Shown: positions 37,801 to 45,992 of the stretch, one piece after another
Numbering within the stretch: the stretch's first letter is position 1
How the letters are laid out: every line of letters begins with the position of its first letter
From: Arthrobacter sp. UNC362MFTsu5.1
Lineage (GTDB): Bacteria > Actinomycetota > Actinomycetes > Actinomycetales > Micrococcaceae
Reading direction: 5' to 3'
Length of the DNA: 64,000 nucleotides
Assembly (NCBI RefSeq): GCF_000685965.1
Contig: NZ_JMLE01000005.1
Location: 62,001 to 126,000 of the forward strand
Position numbers and translations under genes: made by a program
The notes under the pieces: generated by a model
Database searches by the model: none
Told to the model about the DNA's origin: nothing
Seen by the model: the letters and a program-made list of their open reading frames with translations, nothing else

Positions 37801-38654
37801 ATGACCAGGCCAAGCTGTGGATCTACGACTCCCTGCTGTCCGAATACGCTGCCATGGGCTTCGAATACGGCTACTCCGTCGAACGCCCTGACGCCCTGGT
37901 GCTGTGGGAAGCGCAGTTCGGTGACTTCGTCAACGGCGCGCAGACCATCATCGACGAGTTCATCTCTTCGGCCGAGCAGAAATGGGGCCAGCGCTCCTCG
38001 CTGGTGCTGATGCTGCCCCACGGCTATGAAGGCCAGGGCCCGGACCACTCATCCGCCCGGATCGAGCGGTTCCTGCAGATGTGCGCCGAAGAAAACATGA
38101 TCGTGGCCAACCCCACGACGTCGGCCTCCCACTTCCACCTGCTGCGCCGCCAGGCATACAGCCGGCCGCGGAAGCCGCTCATCATCTTCACGCCGAAGCA
38201 GCTGCTCCGCCTGAAGGCCGCAGCGTCTTCCGTGGAGGACTTCACCACCGGCACCTTCAAGCCCGTCATCGGAGAGCACGAACAGCTGCAGGCGGACGCC
38301 GTCGAGCGTGTGCTGCTGGTGTCCGGCCGCCTGTACTACGATCTGCTGTCCACGCGGCAGAAGACCGGCGACAAGACGACGGCGATCGTCCGCGTCGAGC
38401 AGCTTTACCCGCTGCCCGCCGCTGAAATCGCCGCCGAGCTCGCCAAGTACCCCAACGCCGACGTGGTGTGGGCACAGGACGAACCTGCCAACCAGGGCCC
38501 GTGGCCGTTCATGGGCCTGAACCTGCCCGACGCCCTGGACCGCCGGGTGCGCCTGGTCTCGCGTCCGGCTTCGGCCTCCACGGCTGCCGGTTCCATGAAG
38601 CGGCACGCTGCGGAGCAGGACACCCTCCTCAAGCAGGCGTTTGCCCGGAAGTAG
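34848..38654 (+). CDS. kgd: multifunctional 2-oxoglutarate dehydrogenase E1 / succinyltransferase (Kgd/OdhA)
   Basis: 1268 residues. The N-terminal recognition segment (EFGGNEWLVDELYERY) is followed by a Pro/Ala linker (about 45-130), an E2 acyltransferase catalytic domain without a lipoyl domain (DHRVIQGAGSG near residue 358), and the ThDP-dependent E1 region (GMAHRGRLNVLTNI, HVNGDDPEAVV). This fused layout is typical of Actinobacteria, where lipoyl groups come from the pyruvate dehydrogenase E2. Start GTG 34848 fits the MPEQPSHRLPEEF-type N-terminus. TCA-cycle enzyme, probably regulated by an FHA protein not in this window. Confidence 0.95.
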   Translation: MPEQPSHRLPEEFGGNEWLVDELYERYQQDKNTVDAKWWPLFESFDAGDSSSSNGTSGAPAPADPSTRELPVVAPAPAAPAPSPAAAKPAAAAPAASAQAPAAPAKKAPATVARDGAKKPESAGTPPIPAQLPKNVKAPTAPEEDVVSVLRGPAKAIASNMVTSLEVPTATSVRAIPAKLLIDNRVVINSNLARARGGKVSFTHLIGYAVIRALSQFPSMNVYYDEVDGKPVAVQPAHVNFGIAIDMPKPDGTRLLMVPNIKKAETLNFSEFWHTYEDLIKRARNGKLTADDHSGTTVSLTNPGGIGTVHSVPRLSKGQAAIIGVGALDYPAEFQGASEKIIAHNAISKVLTLTSTYDHRVIQGAGSGEFLKLVHQLLLGAQNFYDEIFESLRIPYEPVRWSPDLQVDPADEINKVARIQQLIHSYRVRGHLMADTDPLEYVQRKHPDLDVLTYGLTLWDLDREWPTGGFGGKPMLAFRDILGVLRDAYCRTTGIEYMHIQDPAERKWFQDQLEHPYSKPSREEQLRIVSKLNAAEAFETFLQTKFVGQKRFSLEGGESLIPLLDAIISDAADDDLDEVAIGMAHRGRLNVLTNIAGKTYAQVFREFEGTQDPRSVQGSGDVKYHLGTEGTFTSDNGKETKVYLAANPSHLEAVDSVLEGIVRAKQDRLDQGEAFPVLPIMVHGDAAFAGQGVVAETLNLSQLRGYRTGGTIHVVVNNQVGFTTAPSSSRSSTYSTDVAKMIQAPVFHVNGDDPEAVVRIGQLAYEFRQRFHKDVVIDMVCYRRRGHNEGDDPSMTQPLMYNLIEAKRSVRKLYTESLIGRGDITEEEAEQLLRDYQERLERVFAETHAAQTSPIPIITADSAAVSDIERPSAQQSDSGINAPASTAISPETLARIGRAHIEIPEGFTVHAKLKQLLEKREQMSREGGIDWGFGEIAAFGSLIMEGVPVRLAGQDSRRGTFVQRHAVFHDRANGNEWLPLGNLSDDQAKLWIYDSLLSEYAAMGFEYGYSVERPDALVLWEAQFGDFVNGAQTIIDEFISSAEQKWGQRSSLVLMLPHGYEGQGPDHSSARIERFLQMCAEENMIVANPTTSASHFHLLRRQAYSRPRKPLIIFTPKQLLRLKAAASSVEDFTTGTFKPVIGEHEQLQADAVERVLLVSGRLYYDLLSTRQKTGDKTTAIVRVEQLYPLPAAEIAAELAKYPNADVVWAQDEPANQGPWPFMGLNLPDALDRRVRLVSRPASASTAAGSMKRHAAEQDTLLKQAFARK

Positions 38655-38662
38655 CCTGGACG

Positions 38663-38706
38663 CTGCCCGGCCGGAACTCGACATTTTCGTCTCCGGCCGG
38701 GCAGCG
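38663..38706 (+). terminator. terminator of kgd
   Basis: GCTGCCCGGCCGGA (38663-38676) and TCCGGCCGGGCAGC (38693-38706) are perfect 14-bp arms with a 16-nt loop beginning nine bases after the kgd stop. Confidence 0.75.
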
Positions 38707-38829
38707 CTGCTTAATGGAAGGGGTGGCGCTGCCCGACGCAGGTGTCGCCCGACGCCGGTCGCGGAGTTGGCTGGCAGCCCCTTTCCATGGAACGCTGAAC
38801 CAATTGCATATTGAGGTAAAGAGGTAGTC

Positions 38830-39429
38830 GTGGAAGACAGGAAGCTGCGGATTGCGGCTGTTGGAGATGAACTGTTGGCCGGCCTGGGCGATCCCCGCGC
38901 ACTCGGCTGGCTGGGCCGTGTGCTGGCCCGCACTCCGCAGGACGGCATCACCGTTGAGTGCTACCCCCTCCCCTGTCCGCAGGAAGGCACCGAGGGCCTG
39001 GCCGCGCGCTGGCTCGATGAGGCGGGCCGCCGCTTCGGCAACAACCACGAAAACCGGCTTGTGATCGGCCTGAGCGGACGCGACGTCGAGTTTGGCCTCT
39101 CCACGGCCCGCAGCCGCCTGAACCTTGCCAATATCCTGGACTCCGCGTCCCAGAACAAGATCGAGGTCTTTGTGGTGGGTCCGCCGCCGTCCCTGGACCC
39201 CTCGCAGAACCGCCGGCTGGGCGAACTGAACACGGCCTTCGCCGACGTCACCACGCGGCGCAAGCACTTGTATGTGGACACCTTCTCCCCGTTGCTCAAC
39301 CATGAGCAGTGGCGGCAGGATCTGGCAGCCAACGGCGGAACGCCGGGACAGGCCGGCTACGGGCTGATGGCCTGGCTGGTGCTGCACCGCGGCTGGTTCC
39401 AGTGGCTGGGTATCGCCGCCCCGGAGTAG
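38830..39429 (+). CDS. SGNH/GDSL-fold protein lacking catalytic Ser and His
   Basis: 199 residues, GTG start. The fold is suggested by the block I position VGDELLAGLGD (11-21), the block III-like GLSGRD (80-85), and a C-terminal GTPGQAGYGLMAW. In active SGNH hydrolases block I reads GDS and the last block carries Asp-x-x-His. Here Ser is Glu14 and the His position is Thr171, so it is probably not a hydrolase. No signal peptide. Function unknown; it stands alone after kgd. Confidence 0.7.
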   Translation: MEDRKLRIAAVGDELLAGLGDPRALGWLGRVLARTPQDGITVECYPLPCPQEGTEGLAARWLDEAGRRFGNNHENRLVIGLSGRDVEFGLSTARSRLNLANILDSASQNKIEVFVVGPPPSLDPSQNRRLGELNTAFADVTTRRKHLYVDTFSPLLNHEQWRQDLAANGGTPGQAGYGLMAWLVLHRGWFQWLGIAAPE

Positions 39430-39508
39430 ATCCGGAGGTGCTTGACACCTCACGCCCGAACGTGACCCAATGGGGCCCATAACGCCGTCGACATAAGGTT
39501 GTGGGTCC

Positions 39509-40797
39509 ATGAACGTTCCCGGGATCCCCACGGGCTCCCCCGCCCCGGCAGCGCTGGCCGCAGCGCTGATGCTTGCCGTGGCAGGTTGCAGTGCGGGCCC
39601 GGCGCCTGCCCCGTCTGCTTCCTCCCCCTCGTCCGCAGTCTCCTCCCCGGCAGCTTCGTCCCCCGCAGCCTCCTCCCCCGCCGCCTCGTCCGACGCTGCG
39701 CTGCAGGAGTTCGACCAGGCGGCGCTGGAGCAGACCTTTAGGGATGCCGCCCAGGAACTGCGCGTCCCCGGCGCGGTGATGCTGCTGCGCACCCCCGGCG
39801 GGAACCTCACCTACACGTACGGTGTGAGAAGCTTCGGCGGAACCGACCCCGTGACGGCCGCGGACCACGTCCGGATCGGTTCCATCACAAAGACCTGGAC
39901 CACCACTGTGATCCTGCAGCTGGTCCAGGAAGGGAAGATCAAGCTCCAAGACGCGGTGGCGGACTACCGTCCGGACGTGCCCAACGGCGCCAACATCACC
40001 ATCGAACAGTTGCTGACGATGCGCAGCGGCCTCTACAACTACACCGAGGCGCTGGAAGTGAACCAGGTCCTCGATGCCGATCCCGCTAAGGCGTGGACCC
40101 CGAGGAACTGCTCGCCGTTGCCTTCCGCCACCCGCCCTATTTCGCTCCCGGCGAGGGTTTCCACTATTCCAACACCAACACGGTGCTGCTCGGCCTGATC
40201 GCGGAAGCCCTGGACGGCAAACCGCTCACCGCAGCGTTCCGCGACAGGCTGTTCACCCCGCTCGGACTGACCGGATCCGTCTTTCCGGAGCCGGCATCCA
40301 ACGCCATTCCGGAACCGCACCCGCAGGGGTACATGTACGGGAACAACGTGCTGACCCTCGACCACCCGGCCCTCCCCGAGGACATGCAAAAGTCCGCCGC
40401 CGACGGAACGCTCCAGCCCACCGACCAGACAGCCATGAACCCCTCGTGGGCCTGGGCCGCCGGGTCCGGAATCTCGACCGCGGAAGACCTGGCAACGTGG
40501 GCGGAGGCACTCGGCGGCGGAAAGGTCCTGGACCCCGCCCTGCAGAAGCAGCGCCTGGACAGTCCACAGCCCGTCAAGGCCGACGACCCCGGGGGCGCGC
40601 TCTACGGGCTGGGGATCGCAAAATTCGGGAAGCTCTTCGGGCACACCGGTGAACTGCCCGGCTTCAACAGCTTCGCCGGCCATGACCCCGCTGCCCAGGT
40701 CACCCTAGTCGTCTGGACGAATCTGGCCCCGACGCCGGATGGCCGGGATCCGGCCACCACGATTGCCCGGACGCTCATCGGAAAGATCTACCGCTAG
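39509..40797 (+). pseudogene. class C beta-lactamase-like serine hydrolase lipoprotein, frameshifted
   Basis: A serine-hydrolase (penicillin-binding-protein-like/DD-peptidase) gene in two frames. The first part (39509 to about 40102) has lipobox VAGC (Cys27), a Ser-Pro-Ala repeat tether, and the catalytic SxxK as SITK (125-128). The second part (from about 40103) continues in the +1 frame with YSNTN (the Tyr motif) and GHTGELPG (the KTG-equivalent). Continuity is lost near ACCCCGAGGAAC, where one added G after 40102 restores WTPEELLAVAF. It is either a true one-base deletion or a sequencing error. No slippery heptamer is seen. Confidence 0.82.
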
Positions 40798-40809
40798 CGG
40801 CCGCCGTGC

Positions 40810-40848
40810 ATTGCTTTTGGGCACGACGTATTGCTTTTGGGCAAGACG
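40810..40848 (+). repeat. 20-bp-period direct repeat upstream of DUF4097-padR operon
   Basis: Two 19-bp copies, attgcttttgggcacgacg (40810-40828) and attgcttttgggcaagacg (40830-40848), differing at one base. They may contain duplicated -35-like TTGCTT elements. Confidence 0.7.
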
Positions 40849-40883
40849 CGATATAACGTCGGATCATAGTCACGATATATCGC
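40848..40883. promoter_or_regulatory. PadR-type operator
   Basis: GCGATATA (40848-40855) and TATATCGC (40876-40883) are inverted, and CGATATATCG (40873-40882) is itself a palindrome. ATAT-rich dyads of this kind are common PadR targets. The site overlaps a TATAAC -10-like box, which suggests autorepression. Confidence 0.65.
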
Positions 40884-40897
40884 AACTTGGAGGCGCA

Positions 40898-41725
40898 GTG
40901 GACGAGAACACCTGGACCGTCACCGGTCCGCAAACGATCGACGTCGACGGCGTCAGGTCACTCAAACTCGGAATCATCCGGGGACGGTTCGATGTGGTCA
41001 CCCACGCCGAGGATGTCACGCGGATCGAGGTGTCCGAAATTCACGGGGATCCGCTGACGGTCACCCTGGTCAACGGCCGGCTTGAGGTCCGCCATCAGCT
41101 ACAGGGCGCCCAGGGCTGGTTCAAGAACCTGATGGACACAGTCAACAACAGCAGCACCAACTCCGTGGTCATCAGCATCGCGTTGCCTGCCGGCGTGGAA
41201 GTGGAGGCCGGCACCGTCAGCGGGGACGGCCTCGTCTCCGGCATCAGCGGCCACACCAAGCTCAACACTGTCTCCGGATCCGTCATGGCGGACGGCACCC
41301 GCGGCGAACTCCATGTCAACACGGTCAGCGGTGAAGTAATCGCCCGGAACCACGACGGCGTCCTTACCGCCAAGAGCGTTTCCGGTGAAGTTACCGCGTC
41401 CGGCCGGTTCAGCAACATCCGCGCCAACACCGTCAGCGGCGACATGAGCTTCGACCTCCACGGGTTCACCCACGACTTCGGAGCCAATTCGGTATCGGGC
41501 GACCTGACCCTCCGGCTGCCCCAGGACGTCGGCGTGGACGTCGTGGCCAAATCCGCCGGCGGCACCGTGGTCATCGACGACCAGAAGTACGTCCATCCGG
41601 GCGGCAAGGTCCAGACGATCGCCGGCCCGGACGCGCAGTTGATGATTGTTCGAACCAACTCCGTCTCCGGAAAGACGTCCATCATCCACAGCCTGTCGCC
41701 CGCGGACACCGAAACGGACGCCTAG
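40898..41725 (+). CDS. DUF4097-family beta-repeat protein
   Basis: 275 residues from GTG 40898 (VDENTWTVTGP), after GGAGGCG. The middle contains repeated NTVSG/SVSG units at roughly 17-22-residue intervals (LNTVSGSV, VNTVSGEV, AKSVSGEV, ANTVSGDM, ANSVSGDL), typical of the right-handed beta-solenoid of DUF4097 proteins. No signal peptide. The gene is joined base-to-base to a PadR regulator, a common actinobacterial pair. Role unknown, possibly envelope-stress linked. Confidence 0.85.
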   Translation: MDENTWTVTGPQTIDVDGVRSLKLGIIRGRFDVVTHAEDVTRIEVSEIHGDPLTVTLVNGRLEVRHQLQGAQGWFKNLMDTVNNSSTNSVVISIALPAGVEVEAGTVSGDGLVSGISGHTKLNTVSGSVMADGTRGELHVNTVSGEVIARNHDGVLTAKSVSGEVTASGRFSNIRANTVSGDMSFDLHGFTHDFGANSVSGDLTLRLPQDVGVDVVAKSAGGTVVIDDQKYVHPGGKVQTIAGPDAQLMIVRTNSVSGKTSIIHSLSPADTETDA

Positions 41726-42349
41726 ATGCCTCCGGTCTTCGCCCACGGCGCGCTTCGCCTTTACCTGCTTTCCCTGCTGGAGTCGGGCCCCAAACACGGC
41801 TACGAACTGATCAAAGCGCTCAGCGAGCGTTTTGGGGGGACTTACTCCCCCAGCGCCGGGACGATCTATCCGCGCCTCGGCAAGCTGGAGGAAGAAGGGC
41901 TCGTGGCCACGGAAGCCGAGGGGCGCCGCACCAACTACCGCATCACCCCTGCCGGCCTGGTGGAGCTCAACCGGCGCAGGGACGAACTGGCCGGCGTGGA
42001 GAATGACATTTCCGCCTCCGTTCGCCGGCTGGCCGACAACCTGCGGGAGGATATCCGCGTCAACATGCGCGGGCTCCGGGCCGACCTTGCCGCCACTGCC
42101 GAAGCCGCGCGCACGTCTGCCCGTTCCGCGGGGTTCACTGACCGCGGTACGCGGCACACTCCCGAAGGCGACCGCACGCTCAAAGAGGCGGAAATGCTGG
42201 TGCAGGCCTTCAGGGACAACCTCCGTGTGGAGCTCCGGGTAAAGGCCAGCGCCGCACCCATCAGCGCGGTCACGCTCGAGACGATCCGGACGGTCCTGGA
42301 CCAGGCCGAAATAGCCATCCGCAACTCCCTGAACGCCGGCAGTCATTGA
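41726..42349 (+). CDS. PadR-family transcriptional regulator
   Basis: 207 residues; N-terminal winged helix with LLSLLESGPKHGYELIKALSERFGG and GTIYPRLGKLEEEGLV, then a helical C-terminal dimerisation half. Starts directly after the DUF4097 stop, so the two form one transcript. The ATAT dyad ahead of the operon is the likely autoregulatory site. Confidence 0.93.
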   Translation: MPPVFAHGALRLYLLSLLESGPKHGYELIKALSERFGGTYSPSAGTIYPRLGKLEEEGLVATEAEGRRTNYRITPAGLVELNRRRDELAGVENDISASVRRLADNLREDIRVNMRGLRADLAATAEAARTSARSAGFTDRGTRHTPEGDRTLKEAEMLVQAFRDNLRVELRVKASAAPISAVTLETIRTVLDQAEIAIRNSLNAGSH

Positions 42350-42432
42350 GCGGGGCCCGGTTCGCGGGCCGTCGCGTGATGTGGGAGACTTGAGGGCAGC
42401 TCTTTTGAGTACCAAGATTAAGGAGGCCAGCT

Positions 42433-42507
42433 ATGAGCAAGCGTGCACGTAAACGTCGTGACCGTAAGCGTGGCGGCGCGAACCACGGGAAGCGCCCCAA
42501 CACCTAA
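42433..42507 (+). CDS. ribosomal protein bL37 (24 residues)
   Basis: Tiny very basic protein, MSKRARKRRDRKRGGANHGK then RPNT, matching the actinobacterial 50S protein bL37 (AURKAIP1/COX24-like; mycobacterial form also 24 residues ending ANHGKRPNA). A strong AAGGAGG ribosome site lies eight bases ahead. Easily missed by gene finders because of its length. A powerful hairpin follows. Confidence 0.93.
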   Translation: MSKRARKRRDRKRGGANHGKRPNT

Positions 42508-42534
42508 GCTACGGTTTGGAACATGAGCATTAAA

Positions 42535-42576
42535 GCGAAGGGCCCCGGAAACCACATGGTTTCCGGGGCCCTTCGC
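42535..42576. terminator. bidirectional terminator between bL37 and rsrA
   Basis: GCGAAGGGCCCCGGAAACCA (42535-42554) and its exact complement (42557-42576): 20-bp perfect arms separated by only CA. Confidence 0.85.
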
Positions 42577-42631
42577 CGTGAATGCCGTGAATTCGGGGAG
42601 CACCTGCCCTCCCGCCGGGCTCCCGGCGAAG

Positions 42632-42892
42632 CTAAGCTTCGACAGGACGGATCGAGTGGATCCGGTCCAGGATGGCGTTCTTCAGGTTCTCCGGGGCTGC
42701 TTCCGTACAGGAGCGTTTGACCACCTTGCGGATGACGCACTCGAGATCGTACTCTTCAAGGCACTCCGGGCAACCGTCCAGGTGGTCCTTGATCTCGGCG
42801 ATGTCGCTGTGTGTCAACGCACCGTCCAGGTATTCGTAAATACGTTGCATCCGGGCGTCGTCGCAATCGCCCAGTCCCTGGCAGTCGCTCAT
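42632..42892 (-). CDS. rsrA: mycothiol-system anti-sigma factor RsrA
   Basis: 86-residue zinc-binding anti-sigma factor. The ZAS motif H-x3-C-x2-C is in [10 protein letters not shown], with additional Cys residues near the N-terminus (CQGLGDC) and in RSC. Under oxidation, zinc release frees SigR. Its start overlaps the sigR stop by four bases. Confidence 0.94.
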   Translation of the reverse strand: MSDCQGLGDCDDARMQRIYEYLDGALTHSDIAEIKDHLDGCPECLEEYDLECVIRKVVKRSCTEAAPENLKNAILDRIHSIRPVEA

Positions 42893-43698
42893 TTCCTGTT
42901 CTCCTGTGTTGTGCTTTCGGCCGCGGCACCGGAATCGGTTGCGGCTTTGAAACCCCGCTCTGCGGCGTAGTCCGCAAGCATGTCGCGCAGCATCTTGCGG
43001 CCGCGGTGAAGCCGGGACATCACAGTGCCGATGGGGGTGTTCATGATGTCTGAAATTTCCTTGTACGCGAACCCTTCCACGTCGGCGAAGTACACCGCGA
43101 GGCGGAATTCCTCCGGAATCGCCTGCAGCGCCCGCTTCACATCGGAATCCGGGAGGTGGTCCAGCGCTTCCGCTTCGGCCGAACGCAGGCCGGACGAAGT
43201 GTGCGATTCCGCCCGCGCCAGCTGCCAGTCCTCAATGGTGTCGGAGTTCGACTGCAGCGGCTCACGCTGCCTCTTGCGGTAGAGGTTGATGTACGTGTTT
43301 GTGAGGATCCGGTAGAGCCACGCCTTGAGGTTGGTTCCGGGCTTGTACTGATGGAACGCCGAGAAAGCCTTGGTGTATGCCTCCTGCACCAGGTCCTCGG
43401 CATCGGCGGGATTGCGTGCCATCCTCATGGCGGCCGAATAGAGCTGGTCGACATACTGCATGGCATCGCGTTCAAACCGCAGCCTGCGTTCCTCGGAGGT
43501 CTCAGACACGACGTCGACCTCCGCTTCCGCAGCCCGTACGCCGTTCGGGCTTGCCGCGCCGCCCGTGCTGGCCAAGCCGTCCGGGCTGGCTGCAGCTTCC
43601 GCAGTGGCCCCGGCATCCGCCGGGCGCCCGCTGTTGGTCTTGGCGTCGTTACCGGCAGCCTCGTATATGGCCGCAACGGCCGGATCAATGGTGCTCAT
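42889..43698 (-). CDS. sigR: ECF sigma factor SigR (thiol-oxidative stress)
   Basis: 269 residues from ATG 43698 ([10 protein letters not shown]). Region 2 contains [22 protein letters not shown], and region 4 contains [24 protein letters not shown] 65-residue Ala/Gly/Ser-rich N-terminal part precedes the sigma core. The frame stays open for 40 more codons to a TTG at 43818. Streptomyces makes a longer unstable SigR' from an upstream start, so an alternative longer form is possible here. Mycothiol genes are the expected targets. Divergent from the DoxX gene. Confidence 0.92.
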   Translation of the reverse strand: MSTIDPAVAAIYEAAGNDAKTNSGRPADAGATAEAAASPDGLASTGGAASPNGVRAAEAEVDVVSETSEERRLRFERDAMQYVDQLYSAAMRMARNPADAEDLVQEAYTKAFSAFHQYKPGTNLKAWLYRILTNTYINLYRKRQREPLQSNSDTIEDWQLARAESHTSSGLRSAEAEALDHLPDSDVKRALQAIPEEFRLAVYFADVEGFAYKEISDIMNTPIGTVMSRLHRGRKMLRDMLADYAAERGFKAATDSGAAAESTTQENRK

Positions 43699-43885
43699 TG
43701 CCTTCAAGTCTACTGTGACGCGCCCCGAGCCCACCGGCGGTTGCCCGCCGGCCGCATCGCCGCGTCCGGAGAACTCCAGTGGCGCAAGGAGTTCCACGCT
43801 GTCCCTAACCAATGTCAACGCTCCAACTCCGCTCTGTGTCCTTTTTGTTGGCGCCCGTCGTGGGGCGCCCGTGCGAACGCTTTCA

Positions 43886-43904
43886 ACGCCCGGCCTCCGG
43901 GCGT
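43886..43904. other. short hairpin in sigR-doxX intergenic region
   Basis: ACGCCCGG (43886-43893), loop CCT, CCGGGCGT (43897-43904). It could be part of the sigR leader. Otherwise the interval 43699-44060 shows no gene. Confidence 0.35.
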
Positions 43905-44060
43905 CCGCAAGCGCCTTAGGCCGTGGCCAAGCACAGCCCGTGACTCATCGGGACCTGCCTTTCACAACCACGGCCGGCGGGCAAATATTCCGCAAAAGTG
44001 CAAGACTAGAACCGGTTCCCCCGCAGATGTTCCGCGGCTCGTCCACCCAGGAGGAAATTC

Positions 44061-44609
44061 ATGTCGTTAGTCCGTATTCTCGCCCGGCCCATGCTGGCCT
44101 CAAGTTTCGTTCTTGCCGGCCTGGACAAGCTAAAGAACGCGGATGACACTGCGACGCAGCTCTCGCCCCTGCTGCGCCGGGCTGCGGACTCCCTCCCGTT
44201 CGCCACGAACGAAAAGGTACTGGCACGCGTCATCGGAGGCACCCAGGTGGGCGCGGGCGTGCTGTTCGCCATGGGCAAGTCGGCCCGGCTGGCAGCCTCC
44301 GTACTGGCCGTCATTTCTGCGCTGAACGCCTTCGTCGAGTGGCGCAGCGCCGACATCACCACCAAGGAGGGCCGGGACGCGCGGCGGACCCAGCTCCTGA
44401 AGAACGTCACGCTCACCGGCGGCGTGCTGCTTGCGTCCGTGGATACCGCGGGCAAGCCGAGCCTGGCTTGGCGGGCCGAGCACCTGGCAGCCGACGCCCG
44501 CAAGGGTGCCAGCCACCTGGCTGCAGACGCCCGGAAGACCACCAGCAAGAATCTCAAAAAGGCCGATAAAGCAGTCCGCAAGGCCGTGGACCACGCCGTG
44601 AAAGCATAA
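44061..44609 (+). CDS. DoxX-family membrane protein with duplicated C-terminal motif
   Basis: 182 residues. Four-helix DoxX domain (MLASSFVLAGLDKLKNADD, then ARVIGGTQVGAGVLFAMG). The tail is Lys/Ala-rich with HLAADARK occurring twice 11 residues apart. Strong ribosome site AGGAGG. Divergent from sigR, and followed six bases later by aroA. DoxX proteins are linked to redox or thiol stress in some bacteria, which would fit the neighbour. Confidence 0.87.
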   Translation: MSLVRILARPMLASSFVLAGLDKLKNADDTATQLSPLLRRAADSLPFATNEKVLARVIGGTQVGAGVLFAMGKSARLAASVLAVISALNAFVEWRSADITTKEGRDARRTQLLKNVTLTGGVLLASVDTAGKPSLAWRAEHLAADARKGASHLAADARKTTSKNLKKADKAVRKAVDHAVKA

Positions 44610-44615
44610 GTACGA

Positions 44616-45992
44616 ATGACAGGCACCGCCCCCGCCCCAGTACCGTCCGCCCCGGTTGCGGACAACACCTGGCCCGCACCGTTCGCAGAAGCGCCGGTCG
44701 ACGCCACGGTCACCGTCCCCGGCTCCAAGTCCCTCACCAACAGGTACCTGGTCCTTGCTGCCCTGGCCGACGGGCCGTCCCGCCTCCGGGCACCCCTGCA
44801 CTCGCGCGATTCGGCCTTGATGATCCAGGCACTCCGCCAACTGGGGGCCGGAATCCGGGAAGTCCCCGGGGACGGCTCATTCGGGCCCGACCTTGAAATA
44901 ACCCCCCTCGCACAGGACGCCGGGGCGGCGGACGCCGCCATCGACTGCGGACTCGCGGGTACCGTGATGCGCTTCGTCCCCCCGGTGGCCGCGCTCCGCA
45001 GCGGCGCCACAGTCTTCGACGGCGATCCGCACGCCCGCAAGCGGCCGATGGGCACCATCATTGAGGCGCTGGCCGCCCTCGGCGTCGATGTCCGGGCCGC
45101 TGACGGTACCCGGCCGTCGTCGCTCCCCTTCGCGGTGGCCGGCACCGGCGAAGTACGCGGCGGGCACCTGGTGATTGATGCAAGCGCCTCATCGCAGTTT
45201 GTGTCGGCCCTGCTCCTTGTGGGTGCGCGTTTCACCGAGGGCCTGCACCTGGAGCACGTGGGCAAGCCGGTCCCCAGCCTTGACCACATCAACATGACAG
45301 TGGCCGTGCTGCGGGAAGTCGGCGTATCAGTGGACGATTCCGTCCCCAACCATTGGGTTGTGGCACCGGGCTCGATCCGGGCCTTCGACCGGCGCATCGA
45401 ACAGGACCTGTCCAACGCGGGCCCCTTCCTCGCAGCAGCCCTGGCAACCGGCGGTACCGTCCGCATTCCCAACTGGCCCGCGCCCACCACACAGGTCGGC
45501 GACCTTTGGCGCAGCATCCTGGCTGCCATGGGCGCCACCGTCACGCTGGCCGACGGGACACTCACCGTCACGGGCGGACCGGAAATCAAGGGCGCGGACT
45601 TCGCCGACACCAGCGAACTGGCACCGACCGTGGCCGCCCTGTGCGCGTTGGCAACAACCCCGTCACGGCTGACCGGAATCGCGCACCTCCGCGGCCATGA
45701 GACCGACCGGCTTGCCGCGCTCGTCACGGAAATCAACCGGCTGGGCGGGGACGCGGAGGAAACCGCCGACGGCCTCATAATCAGGCCAGCGAAGCTCCAC
45801 GGCGGCATCGTGCACAGCTACGCCGACCACCGGATGGCCACCGCCGGGGCCATCCTCGGCCTCGCCGTTCCCGGCGTCGAAGTTGAAGACATCGGCACCA
45901 CGTCCAAGACGATGCCGGACTTCCCGCAGCTGTGGGAAGGCATGCTGACACCACAGCCGGCCCGGCAGACGGAACAGGCCAGTGGGGCGTAG
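44616..45992 (+). CDS. aroA: 3-phosphoshikimate 1-carboxyvinyltransferase (EPSP synthase)
   Basis: 458 residues; shikimate pathway step forming EPSP from shikimate-3-phosphate and PEP. Motifs [30 protein letters not shown] and the C-terminal [19 protein letters not shown] (in two parts) are characteristic. It overlaps rsgA by 11 bases. Confidence 0.95.
   Translation: MTGTAPAPVPSAPVADNTWPAPFAEAPVDATVTVPGSKSLTNRYLVLAALADGPSRLRAPLHSRDSALMIQALRQLGAGIREVPGDGSFGPDLEITPLAQDAGAADAAIDCGLAGTVMRFVPPVAALRSGATVFDGDPHARKRPMGTIIEALAALGVDVRAADGTRPSSLPFAVAGTGEVRGGHLVIDASASSQFVSALLLVGARFTEGLHLEHVGKPVPSLDHINMTVAVLREVGVSVDDSVPNHWVVAPGSIRAFDRRIEQDLSNAGPFLAAALATGGTVRIPNWPAPTTQVGDLWRSILAAMGATVTLADGTLTVTGGPEIKGADFADTSELAPTVAALCALATTPSRLTGIAHLRGHETDRLAALVTEINRLGGDAEETADGLIIRPAKLHGGIVHSYADHRMATAGAILGLAVPGVEVEDIGTTSKTMPDFPQLWEGMLTPQPARQTEQASGA

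Noticed and set aside
35043..38048. 1001-codon open frame antisense to kgd
   Set aside because: Same GC-skew artefact; kgd has all catalytic motifs on the plus strand.
42523..42720. 65-residue frame after bL37
   Set aside because: It is translated through the perfect terminator hairpin and antisense to rsrA; no family resemblance.
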